DNA from: Rhodoferax sp.
GTDB taxonomy: Bacteria > Pseudomonadota > Gammaproteobacteria > Burkholderiales > Burkholderiaceae_C
Reading direction: 5' to 3'
Assembly: GCA_020048255.1 (NCBI GenBank)
Contig: JAIFMR010000024.1
Location: 1 to 7,383, forward strand
DNA length: 7,383 nucleotides
The position numbers were made by a program, and so were the translations under genes. Position 1 is the first letter of the stretch. Every line of letters starts with the position of its first letter. Positions 1-6,089 of this stretch are shown piece by piece. Under the pieces are notes generated by a model that did not search any database, had not been told where the DNA came from, and worked only from the letters and a program-made list of their open reading frames with translations.

Positions 1-468
1 GCTCTCGCCCGCGCCAAAAACACAAGGTTCTACATAGCCTTGGCAGTCTCGCGTGCCCAGAAAAACATCTTGCCGACCCCCACGTTCGACCATCCGCCGG
101 GCAATCGCGAGATGTTTGGTGGCAATTCGGTCATCCTTCAATTCAGGGCGGTGAAGATTCCACTCAAAATGCGCACGCACCTGGTATTCAACATCCGCAA
201 GAAAGGTGTAAATCGCTAATGTGTTGCCGCCGCCGAAGTCCAAAGGTTTGGTGCCTTTGGTCTGTGTTCTGATGCGCTTCATTAGCCGCACTTCATCAAT
301 CACCCAGATAAGCGTTGGCTTCCAGTAAATCGACTTGGTAATGCCCTTAAGAGCCTCATAAGTGGGAATGTGATAAGAGCATTTTTCACCTCCGATTTTG
401 GTCAAGGGGTCGGTAAACAAGGCATGTCGGGCCGAGACCTTAAATTCGATGCCATTCGGGTTAGCCAT
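1..468 (-). CDS. cas5c: Cas5c (type I-C CRISPR crRNA endonuclease), 3' end cut off by the window edge
   Basis: In type I-C systems Cas5c (also called Cas5d) replaces Cas6: it cuts pre-crRNA at the repeat hairpin, stays on the 5' handle and joins Cascade with Cas7 and Cas8c. The 156 residues visible start MANPNGIEFKV and stay open to the window edge; the family is usually about 220-240 aa. Typical Cas5c blocks are LDFGGGN (76-82), VEYQVRAHFEWN (93-104), ERGGRQD (about 128-134) and LGTRDCQGYVEPCVFG near the edge. The catalytic Tyr46, Lys116 and His117 known from Bacillus halodurans Cas5d line up with Y48, K118 and H119 here, all present with the same offset. The start codon lies inside the end of cas3, overlapping by 8 nt (ATGGCTAA), so translation is probably coupled. 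A GGAGG-like stretch in the cas3 tail (ATGGAGGTTCT) can serve as ribosome binding site. Subtype and family assignment are firm. Confidence 0.95.
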   Translation of the reverse strand, partial: MANPNGIEFKVSARHALFTDPLTKIGGEKCSYHIPTYEALKGITKSIYWKPTLIWVIDEVRLMKRIRTQTKGTKPLDFGGGNTLAIYTFLADVEYQVRAHFEWNLHRPELKDDRIATKHLAIARRMVERGGRQDVFLGTRDCQGYVEPCVFGAGES

Positions 469-2938
469 ATAGAACCTCCATATTTCCTTCGGGTGTGGTT
501 GCAAGCCCAAACTCGGCGCTGTAGTAGCGCGAGTCGATCAAAAACAAAATATCGGTGTCTGGCCTGACTGCGCGAACCACACCAGCCTTTTGCAGCTTTT
601 CCAATACATTGGGGAAAACGTTCACGCTGTACTGCTGGGCCTTGCGCAATAAGTCAAATTCTTTGTCGGGCATGTAGGCGCTGCACAAATCGGCAATTAA
701 ATCCCGGCCCGCCTGTTCATATGGCACCAGCACACCCCGCGTTGGCGCATCAATGGCTTTAAACGCACGGGCGGCCGCCATGAACGATTGCCGGAGATAA
801 ATGTCAGGTGCTTTTCCTGCGACTTTGGCGTGCTCTGCAGAGGCAATCGTGTTGCAGGACAACAGATTCAACAAACTGTCGTGATGTCCCAGATGCTTTT
901 CAGAAACTGGATAGACCATTTCGTCAGCTCTGGCGTAAAAATAGTTTTGGAAATACCAAGCCAAAGCCTGCGGCCCTATCAGGTTGTTGCCGAATTTGCC
1001 GGGGTTCTCGCCAAAATCGCTAAACACTCGCTCAGCCTTGTCGCGGCCAATCCGAATATCGGGGAGCATGTTCAAGTTTTCGTCTTGCGGGTTAATGACA
1101 TGAACAATCCCACAATCCTGTCGACCATTGCGATTACAGCGCCCAGCCGCTTGCGCAATTGAGTCCAGACCGGCTGTAAACCGAATGACACAACCAAAAT
1201 CAACATCCACACCGGCTTCGATCAACTGGGTACTGATGCACAAGGTTGGCGTTTGCGCTTCCAGGTCATCTCGGACTTGCGTCAGGATGACTTTCCGATG
1301 GGCGGGGCACATATTGGTGCTGAGGTGATAAACCTTGAATTCAGCAAGTTGTTTGCACTGCCGGTAGATGGCCTGTGCAGCAATTTTTGTATTGACGATA
1401 ACCAGGCAGCTCTGAGCCCTTCCAACCTCACATAGCGCCAGCGCCGCAATGTCCTCTATCGACCAACCGTTGTTTCTGAGCTGATTCTTTACCTCGACCC
1501 GTTTCAGCCCATCAAACAAGCCTTGTACATCGGGCATGATTTCGTGACCGTCGGCTAACTGCATGGCACCTTTGGTCGAATCAACCTTGTTCAGCAAGGG
1601 TTGTGTTGCAGTACATAAAACCACGGTGCTATTGCAATGGTTGGTCAAGAAACTGATTGCGTTGTTAAACAGATGCACACAATTGACCGGCAGGGTCTGA
1701 ATTTCATCAAAGATCAGCACGGTGTTGGCCAGTTGGTGCATGCGCCGGGCACCTCGGGTACCGGAACCAAACAAGGTTTCCAGAAACTGAACGCTGGTGG
1801 TGTAAACCACCGGTGCATCCCAGTTTTCAGAGAGCATTTTGCTGCGCCAAGTTTGTGATTCAGGAGTCAGATTGGAATGATGTTCCAGAACCACAGAGCC
1901 GGGCACCACGCCTTGTGGCTCCAAAACACCACGAACCACCTCCGCGTTTTGATCAATGATGGAGGTAAATGGAATGACATAAATCACGCGGTCCATCTGG
2001 TGTGTCTTGGCATGCTGCAGTGCAAACCGCAGGCTCGCCAGTGTTTTTCCGCCGCCTGTGGGCACTGTCAGAGTGAAGATGCCACGCTGTCGCTGGGCAG
2101 CATTAAAACAATGCTGAGAAATATCTTGACGAAGTTGATCAATGGGATAACGTGGTGTGAAGTCAGCCAGATGCGCTTCGAGACGGATGCACAAAGAATT
2201 CCAATCGGCATAACGGCCACTCATGCGCATTTTGGCCAGCCTGGGGTTTTCGAAATCTGCGGTGTCGATGCGATCAGCGTCAATCAAACAACTGAACAAA
2301 AACCGCACCAGCAGCCCGATGTGTTGCTGCGTCACGATACTGCGATCATTTTTTTCTGGCGAGTTCCGTATGATTTTGCCGACAAGACTCTGCATTGAAC
2401 GAATCAGTGAAGGCTCTTTCATGAGCGCGTGAGCACGCAACAGAACAATGTCATCAGCAGCGCCCAGCGCTTCATGTAAATGGCTTCGTTCATCCACCTT
2501 GTCCATTCGCTTGCTAAACAAGTTCTCCCCAAGGCTGTTTTCGTCAGCGCTTAAACAGTCGATCAGACCAGAGTGATGCGAGGCGATGCACAACGCCAAT
2601 ATCTGCGCGACGATCTGACCGAGTTGCCCAAATTTGGCGACTTCTTGCCACACCAGTTGTGCGCCGGCTGTGGAATGATCGACTTTCCCCTTCAGTCCTT
2701 TGGCATCGACAAAATCGTCTTCGTCCGGGTTCAGCAGCTCAACAGCAGATTTCAAGTAGTTTTGAAACTCTGCGCTGTACTTTCCCAGGTCGTGCAACAA
2801 GCCAATTAACTTCCCGTGCGTTGGCAAACCGATTTTGTTGGCGAACTCACCCGACAAACGCGCAACTCCTTTCAGATGGTCAGGAAGCAGCTGAATGACG
2901 CCATCAGCTTTTCGTACATGGGCAATGTGTTTTGGCAT
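461..2938 (-). CDS. cas3: Cas3 nuclease-helicase, type I-C
   Basis: Cas3 is recruited by target-bound Cascade, unwinds the DNA 3'-5' using ATP and degrades the displaced strand with its HD nuclease. The 825-aa protein has an N-terminal HD domain with metal-ligand candidates H21, H49-D50 (in LLHDLGKY), H88 (VDHSTAGA) and H121-H122 (SHHSG). The superfamily 2 helicase core follows: Walker A TVPTGGGKT (291-299, K298), motif II DEIQ (411-414), motif III CTATQP (442-447), a motif V-like STQLIEAGVDVDF (569-581) and motif VI QAAGRCNRNG (596-605). No key residue looks lost. The frame extends 29 codons further upstream to an ATG at 3025, but I chose the ATG at 2938 because AAGGAAGGA sits 7 nt before it and MPKHIAHVRK begins the conserved part. 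cas3 is the first gene of the operon and overlaps cas5c by 8 nt. No clear sigma-70 promoter was recognised upstream. Confidence 0.96.
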   Translation of the reverse strand: MPKHIAHVRKADGVIQLLPDHLKGVARLSGEFANKIGLPTHGKLIGLLHDLGKYSAEFQNYLKSAVELLNPDEDDFVDAKGLKGKVDHSTAGAQLVWQEVAKFGQLGQIVAQILALCIASHHSGLIDCLSADENSLGENLFSKRMDKVDERSHLHEALGAADDIVLLRAHALMKEPSLIRSMQSLVGKIIRNSPEKNDRSIVTQQHIGLLVRFLFSCLIDADRIDTADFENPRLAKMRMSGRYADWNSLCIRLEAHLADFTPRYPIDQLRQDISQHCFNAAQRQRGIFTLTVPTGGGKTLASLRFALQHAKTHQMDRVIYVIPFTSIIDQNAEVVRGVLEPQGVVPGSVVLEHHSNLTPESQTWRSKMLSENWDAPVVYTTSVQFLETLFGSGTRGARRMHQLANTVLIFDEIQTLPVNCVHLFNNAISFLTNHCNSTVVLCTATQPLLNKVDSTKGAMQLADGHEIMPDVQGLFDGLKRVEVKNQLRNNGWSIEDIAALALCEVGRAQSCLVIVNTKIAAQAIYRQCKQLAEFKVYHLSTNMCPAHRKVILTQVRDDLEAQTPTLCISTQLIEAGVDVDFGCVIRFTAGLDSIAQAAGRCNRNGRQDCGIVHVINPQDENLNMLPDIRIGRDKAERVFSDFGENPGKFGNNLIGPQALAWYFQNYFYARADEMVYPVSEKHLGHHDSLLNLLSCNTIASAEHAKVAGKAPDIYLRQSFMAAARAFKAIDAPTRGVLVPYEQAGRDLIADLCSAYMPDKEFDLLRKAQQYSVNVFPNVLEKLQKAGVVRAVRPDTDILFLIDSRYYSAEFGLATTPEGNMEVLYG

Positions 2939-3106
2939 GGCGAATTCCTTCCTTAAATGTAGTTGACTTGCGTGTAGCGTATGCCCCCGCAGGCTCACCA
3001 CATGACACTCTGCCCAAACCCACAAGAATATTTTTTATCCATCTTATTCACATCCTCGCCCCGGGCGGGATTCGAACGGAGTGTTGGTGATGCTCCACCA
3101 GTTAGC

Positions 3107-3140
3107 CGTCATTCCTGCTTTGCGCCAGCCGAGGATGACG
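3107..3140. repeat. Imperfect palindrome of the CGTCATTCC...GGATGACG type
   Basis: The left arm CGTCATTCCT (3107-3116) pairs with the right arm AGGATGACG (3132-3140), leaving one bulged T and a 15-nt loop. Palindromes starting with CGTCATTCC and ending in GGAATGACG are common intergenic repeats in many proteobacteria, and this resembles a decayed copy. Whether it is repeated elsewhere in this genome cannot be seen from one window. No T-run follows on either strand, so it is not an obvious terminator. Confidence 0.4.
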
Positions 3141-3260
3141 CAGCAGACAAATGCCACGACACGGCTTCTATGAACAAACAGCCTGCAGCCCATACGCAGC
3201 AATCGCTGATAGCTATGTAATTGATACAACCTCGATATCTGTAGAAGTGTGCACCCGGTT

Positions 3261-3284
3261 TCGGTGGCAGGTAAATGCCACCGA
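3261..3284 (+). repeat. 9-bp perfect hairpin ahead of the MFS gene
   Basis: TCGGTGGCA (3261-3269) pairs perfectly with TGCCACCGA (3276-3284) around the loop GGTAAA. It lies 66 nt before the chosen MFS start and would be in the 5' UTR if transcription begins further left. No T-run follows on either strand, so it is not a standard intrinsic terminator. It could be an operator for a dimeric regulator or an mRNA structure. I do not recognise a known riboswitch. Confidence 0.5.
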
Positions 3285-3350
3285 CCATGGGCTGTCGCCT
3301 TAAACTGCCTTGGTTACCCCCTGTTGTTTCTGCAACCACGACCATTCCCC

Positions 3351-4544
3351 ATGACCGACCAAACCGCCCGTCTCAAAGTCCTCAGCGCTGGTATCTTCAG
3401 CCTGCTTCTGACGCTGGGGGTAGCACGCTTTGCCTACACGCCCTTGTTGCCGCTGATGCAGCAGCAAGCGGGTTTGGGCGTGGCGCAGGCCGGTTGGCTG
3501 GCAGCCATCAACTACGCCGGTTATCTGAGCGGCGCGCTGATTGCCTCGCAAATCAGCAGTCTGGTGCTCAAAGACCGGCTCTACCGCATTGGCATGGTGC
3601 TGGCCATTCTTAGCACGCTGGTCATGGCGCTCACCACCAACGTCTGGGTGTGGGCGCTGTCGCGCTATGTGGCAGGGCTGACCAGTTCGGCGGGCATGTT
3701 GCTGGGCACCGGGCTGATTCTGAACTGGCTGATCCGCCACAACCACCGCAGTGAGCTGGGCATCCACTTTGCCGGCATCGGGCTGGGCATTGCCGGCTGC
3801 TCGGCAGCCGTGATGCTGATGCACCCGGCGCTGGACTGGCGCCAACAATGGTGGGCTTTTACCGCCATTGGCTGCGTGCTGCTGTACCCGGCGCTGGCCT
3901 GGTTGCCGCCACCTGACCAGACCGGCCTGACCGCCAGCGGCCAGACCATGCACGACAAGCCGCCGAGCCCGCTGTACCTGCGCATCTTCATGGCGGCGTA
4001 TTTTTGTGCCGGGTTTGGTTATGTGGTGAGCGCCACGTTTATTGTGGCCATCGTCAACCAGTTGCCGGGGCTGGCTGGCCGGGGCAACCTGGCGTTTCTG
4101 GCAATTGGCCTGGGTGCGGCCCCTGCGTGCATCAACTGGGACTTTATTGCCCGGCGTACTGGCGATCTCAACGCGCTGATTTTGGCTGCGGTGCTGCAAA
4201 TTGTGGGCATTCTTTTGCCCGTGATGGTCGGCGGGCTGGCTGCCGCACTGTTGGGTGCACTGCTGTTTGGCGGCACTTTCATCGGCATGGTGAGCCTGGT
4301 GCTGAGCATGGCGGGGCGCTACTACCCCACCCGCCCGGCCAAGATGATGGGCAAAATGACGCTGTCTTACGGTGTGGCACAAATCATCGGCCCGGCCATT
4401 ACCGGCCAACTGGCCCTGCAACTGGGCAGCTACAACGCCGGGCTGTACTGTGCCGCTGGCGTGATGACGGTCGGCACATTGCTGCTGCTGGTGCTCAAAG
4501 CGATAGAAAAACGCGATGCCAACCGTTCAGTGGCCGGCGTTTAG
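3351..4544 (+). CDS. MFS transporter, YbfB/YjiJ family
   Basis: This 397-aa protein is almost entirely hydrophobic, with about twelve membrane segments, and should act in the inner membrane as a secondary transporter. The segment GVARFAYTPLLPLM (23-36) in the first helix region is typical of the YbfB/YjiJ branch of the major facilitator superfamily, and the length fits. A short cytoplasmic linker (about 186-207, LPPPDQTG onward) separates the two six-helix halves. KDRLYRI (74-80) and RYYPTRPAKMMGK (323-335) are charged loop segments. The substrate is unknown. I chose the ATG at 3351 because MTDQTARLKVL directly precedes the first helix; a GTG at 3249 in the same frame would add 34 residues that do not look conserved. 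No Shine-Dalgarno sequence is visible before 3351, so the exact start is less certain than the family. It is divergent from cas3 and converges on the Hsp20 operon with 8 nt between stop codons. Confidence 0.9.
   Translation: MTDQTARLKVLSAGIFSLLLTLGVARFAYTPLLPLMQQQAGLGVAQAGWLAAINYAGYLSGALIASQISSLVLKDRLYRIGMVLAILSTLVMALTTNVWVWALSRYVAGLTSSAGMLLGTGLILNWLIRHNHRSELGIHFAGIGLGIAGCSAAVMLMHPALDWRQQWWAFTAIGCVLLYPALAWLPPPDQTGLTASGQTMHDKPPSPLYLRIFMAAYFCAGFGYVVSATFIVAIVNQLPGLAGRGNLAFLAIGLGAAPACINWDFIARRTGDLNALILAAVLQIVGILLPVMVGGLAAALLGALLFGGTFIGMVSLVLSMAGRYYPTRPAKMMGKMTLSYGVAQIIGPAITGQLALQLGSYNAGLYCAAGVMTVGTLLLLVLKAIEKRDANRSVAGV
4505..4542 (-). terminator. Possible intrinsic terminator of the Hsp20 operon, inside the MFS 3' end
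   Basis: On the minus strand, about 10 nt after the last hsp20 stop codon, AAACGC (4542-4537) can pair with GCGTTT (4514-4509). An inner CGGCC/GGTTG helix (with G-T pairs) closes a 7-nt loop ACTGAAC, and a short T-run (GTTTTTCT, to 4505) follows. The inner bulge and the G-T pairs make the hairpin imperfect, so this is a moderate candidate. It lies wholly within the coding end of the convergent MFS gene. Confidence 0.35.
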
Positions 4545-4552
4545 GGGCCGAA

Positions 4553-5080
4553 TCAAGCGGTATTTACCGCGATGCGTCTAGGCCGTGCTTCATCGGATTT
4601 GGGAAGTTCAATGCGCAGCACGCCATCGCGGTAGGTTGCTTTGGTCTGGTCAGCTTTTACAGCCGCAGGCAATTCGACGTTGCGACGAAAGTTGCCGTAC
4701 GCGCTTTGCACGACGCGCCACTGACCTTCAGACACCTCGCGGTCTATGCGCTTCTCGCCCCATACGGTGAGCACGTCGCCATGCAACGCGACGTTGAAGT
4801 CCTCTCGTTGCATGCCAGGCGCCTCGATGCGCACGGTCACTGCGTCGGCACTCTCGATGACGTCAGCAGCCAAGAAGGCCCAGCCGGTCATGCGCGGCCC
4901 TTTTGTCTGAGACGGGTGTCCGCCAGACGTGTTGTCAGGCGCGTTTTCGGTGGATTGCACCGCAGGCCAGAATCGCGTCAGTGCGCCGCTGGCACGGGTA
5001 CTGATCTCGCGCCAGCCGTCCGACAATGACTCCCACGCCTGATCCGCGCCTTGCTTGATTTGCTCAGCAAGTTTGGTCAT
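4553..5080 (-). CDS. Hsp20/alpha-crystallin small heat-shock protein (third gene of operon)
   Basis: Small heat-shock proteins are ATP-independent holdases that bind unfolding cytosolic proteins for later refolding by DnaK/ClpB. This 175-aa copy has an unusually long N-terminal region of about 65 residues (MTKLAEQIKQG, then a polar Ser/Thr/Pro-rich stretch around 42-62). The alpha-crystallin domain follows from about residue 66: ADVIESADAVTVRIEAPGM, DVLTVWGEKR (102-111) and the signature DGVLRIELPK (152-161). It ends with an I-x-I/V type tail, RRIAV (168-172), used for oligomer contacts. The ATG at 5080 has AAAGGA 6 nt upstream and starts the plausible N-terminus; the frame is open 30 codons further, into the end of the preceding gene. 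It is 52 nt behind the second hsp20 with no promoter seen between, so it is probably cotranscribed. The C-terminal half is diverged from the other two copies. Confidence 0.93.
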   Translation of the reverse strand: MTKLAEQIKQGADQAWESLSDGWREISTRASGALTRFWPAVQSTENAPDNTSGGHPSQTKGPRMTGWAFLAADVIESADAVTVRIEAPGMQREDFNVALHGDVLTVWGEKRIDREVSEGQWRVVQSAYGNFRRNVELPAAVKADQTKATYRDGVLRIELPKSDEARPRRIAVNTA

Positions 5081-5132
5081 GGTTAATCCTTTCTGTACAA
5101 GATGGAGTCGTGTTTTCCCGCCAACGCAAGGC

Positions 5133-5516
5133 TCAACCCGCTGTGACGGTGATCCTGCGCGGCTGCGCATGCGCCTGCTTGGGAATACGCAGGCTCAGAA
5201 CACCATCCTTCAGGTTAGCCTCGATGCGGGTGGTGTCGAGTTCCCGGCTCAGCGTGAAGCTGCGGCGATAGCGTGGAACACGTACTTCGGCATAAATGGC
5301 TTCCAGACCGTCGGGTGTGCGTTGCTGCATGCCACCTTCTATCAGCAAGGACTCACCTTCCACCTTTAGCTCCAACTCCTCTTTGGACACACCCGGCATG
5401 TCGGCCAGCAGCGTGATGCCAGATGCGTCCTCAAACACATCAACAGCGGGGAGTACGGCGCGTTGTTGCTGGTCCTGTTCAGCTGAGGCAGTGCTGACTT
5501 GTTTGTTGTTTCGCAT
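5133..5516 (-). CDS. Hsp20/alpha-crystallin small heat-shock protein (second gene of operon)
   Basis: This is a 127-aa holdase with a very short N-terminal arm of about 22 polar, Gln-rich residues (MRNNKQVSTASAEQDQQQ), so the protein is nearly a bare alpha-crystallin domain: AVDVFEDASGITLLADMPGV (24-43), GESLLIEGG, the PRYRRSFTLS strand (81-90), and the signature KDGVLSLRIPK (103-113). The tail carries the I-x-V motif ITV (122-124). Two start codons lie close together (ATGACCATG). The second, at 5516, has AAGGAG 8 nt upstream. The first, at 5522, would be only 2 nt from it, so 5516 is preferred; starting at 5522 would add Met-Thr. The gene begins 28 nt after the first hsp20 stop. The Tyr-rich PRYRRSF strand is typical of one bacterial Hsp20 class and differs from the FxR-type strand in the neighbour. 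Confidence 0.93.
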   Translation of the reverse strand: MRNNKQVSTASAEQDQQQRAVLPAVDVFEDASGITLLADMPGVSKEELELKVEGESLLIEGGMQQRTPDGLEAIYAEVRVPRYRRSFTLSRELDTTRIEANLKDGVLSLRIPKQAHAQPRRITVTAG

Positions 5517-5544
5517 GGTCATTTCTCCTTTGTTACATGGTGAA

Positions 5545-5997
5545 TTACTGCACGGCGATACGCGTTGGCTGAGCCGATTCGCGTCGTGCAATGCTGATTT
5601 GCAAAATACCGTCACGGTAGCTGGCGTTGACATTGGTCGGGTCGATGTCATCGGGCAATGAGACCGTGCGAGTGAAGCGGCCGACCACCCGTTCACGCGC
5701 AAAAAACTGCACGGAAGTGCTCTTCTCAGGGATGCCGGATTCTCGATCGCCAGCGATGCGCAATACACCGCGATCCAGCGTGATCTCGACTTTAGACGCA
5801 TCCAGACCAGGCGCAAAGGCATATACCTCCACACTGTTTGGTGTGCGTCCGACATTGATGGCAGGCAATGTTCCGGGGGTGACCGAGCGAATACTGCTGG
5901 GCAGGCCCGAAAATCCAAACGCTTCGTCCAGTTCCCTGCGCAGAAGTTCAAATTGACCGAACAGGTTGTTGGGCTGGTTCCACAAAGATACATACAT
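5545..5997 (-). CDS. Hsp20/alpha-crystallin small heat-shock protein (first gene of operon)
   Basis: This 150-aa small heat-shock protein is of ordinary length. The N-terminal arm MYVSLWNQPNNLFGQFELLRRELDEAFG is aromatic and amphipathic, as in class A bacterial Hsp20s. The alpha-crystallin domain runs from about residue 44: PAINVGRTPNSVEVYAFAPG (45-64), RGVLRIAGDRE, the strand VGRFTRTVSLPDDID (105-119) and the signature YRDGILQISIARRE (127-140). The tail ends with IAV (147-149) in the I-x-I/V position. The start at 5997 is supported by GGAGGA 6 nt upstream. It is the first gene behind a near-consensus sigma-32 promoter, and its ribosome binding site can be masked by a UTR hairpin, so it is probably the most strongly temperature-controlled member. 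The other two hsp20 genes follow at 28 and 52 nt spacing. Confidence 0.95.
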   Translation of the reverse strand: MYVSLWNQPNNLFGQFELLRRELDEAFGFSGLPSSIRSVTPGTLPAINVGRTPNSVEVYAFAPGLDASKVEITLDRGVLRIAGDRESGIPEKSTSVQFFARERVVGRFTRTVSLPDDIDPTNVNASYRDGILQISIARRESAQPTRIAVQ

Positions 5998-6003
5998 GGC
6001 GTG

Positions 6004-6034
6004 TCCTCCGTTGGGTTGATAAAAACCGGCAGGA
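6004..6034 (-). promoter_or_regulatory. Candidate RNA thermometer masking the hsp20 Shine-Dalgarno site
   Basis: In the 5' UTR of the first hsp20, TCCTGCCG (6034-6027) can pair with the Shine-Dalgarno stretch CGGAGGA (6010-6004): seven pairs with a single bulged G. Three further pairs, GTT (6026-6024) with AAC (6017-6015), close a 6-nt loop. ROSE-type thermometers in front of small heat-shock genes also hide the ribosome site in a weak helix with a G opposite it. This sequence lacks the exact ROSE U(U/C)GCU core, so it may be a variant or a chance fold. The function is inferred from pairing done by eye. Confidence 0.4.
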
Positions 6035-6052
6035 GTCCAGTTCCAGCCGGCT
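6021..6052 (-). promoter_or_regulatory. Terminator-like or competing hairpin in the hsp20 leader
   Basis: CCGGC (6050-6046) pairs with GCCGG (6030-6026). The stem is extended outward by a G-T and an A-T pair and inward, past one T-T mismatch, by GGA/TCC around the loop ACTGGAC. Five T residues (6025-6021) follow directly, the shape of an intrinsic terminator or attenuator. The 3' arm shares bases with the anti-Shine-Dalgarno strand, so this hairpin and the ribosome-masking hairpin exclude each other. Confidence 0.4.
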
Positions 6053-6061
6053 CAGCACAAG

Positions 6062-6089
6062 AAATAGGGACTGAAAAAGTGAATTCAAG
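6062..6089 (-). promoter_or_regulatory. Sigma-32 (RpoH) heat-shock promoter for the hsp20 operon
   Basis: Reading the minus strand, the -35 element CTTGAA (6089-6084) is followed by a 14-nt spacer and the -10 element CCCTATTT (6069-6062). The RpoH consensus is CTTGAA and CCCCAT-T with a 13-17 nt spacer, so only one base of the -10 deviates. Transcription would start near 6055, giving a leader of about 55-60 nt before the first hsp20 ATG. No CIRCE/HrcA operator is visible. Confidence 0.75.

Larger units (their letters stand above)
2939..3350. other. Gene-free stretch between divergent cas3 and the MFS gene
   Basis: These 412 nt must hold the promoters of both divergent genes, but I cannot name a -35/-10 pair with confidence. 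The part next to cas3 is AT-rich (around 3026-3055) and contains a loose GAATA/TATTC inverted repeat. The rest holds three inverted repeats, listed separately or discussed in the findings: a 5-bp hairpin at 3085-3100, an imperfect CGTCAT-type palindrome at 3107-3140 and a 9-bp hairpin at 3261-3284. Short frames on both strands (61-79 codons) show no recognisable domain or good ribosome binding site, so I do not call genes here. No CRISPR repeat units are present. Confidence 0.6.

Noticed and set aside
3050..3147. A tRNA gene on the minus strand, suggested by GTTCGAATCCCG and by CCTCG/CGAGG ends about 81 nt apart
   Set aside because: The T-stem does not pair (CTCCG against CCCGC), the acceptor stem is only partly paired, there is no CCA end and no clear anticodon arm. 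It is at most a decayed fragment.
2939..3350. A CRISPR array or leader beside cas3
   Set aside because: No direct repeats of about 32 nt with regular spacers are present. In type I-C operons the array normally follows cas2, which would lie to the left of this window.
3300..4421. A 373-codon minus-strand frame opposite the MFS gene
   Set aside because: It is an antisense shadow of a GC-rich gene: the composition is His/Gln/Arg-rich, with no domain, while the plus strand encodes a clear transporter.
4004..5029. A 341-codon plus-strand frame spanning the MFS 3' end and the third hsp20
   Set aside because: It is an out-of-frame reading of one real gene followed by the antisense of another; Cys/Gly/Arg-rich with no domain.
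5998..6089. A CIRCE/HrcA operator in the hsp20 leader
   Set aside because: No TTAGCACTC-N9-GAGTGCTAA-like inverted repeat is visible; the region fits sigma-32 control instead.
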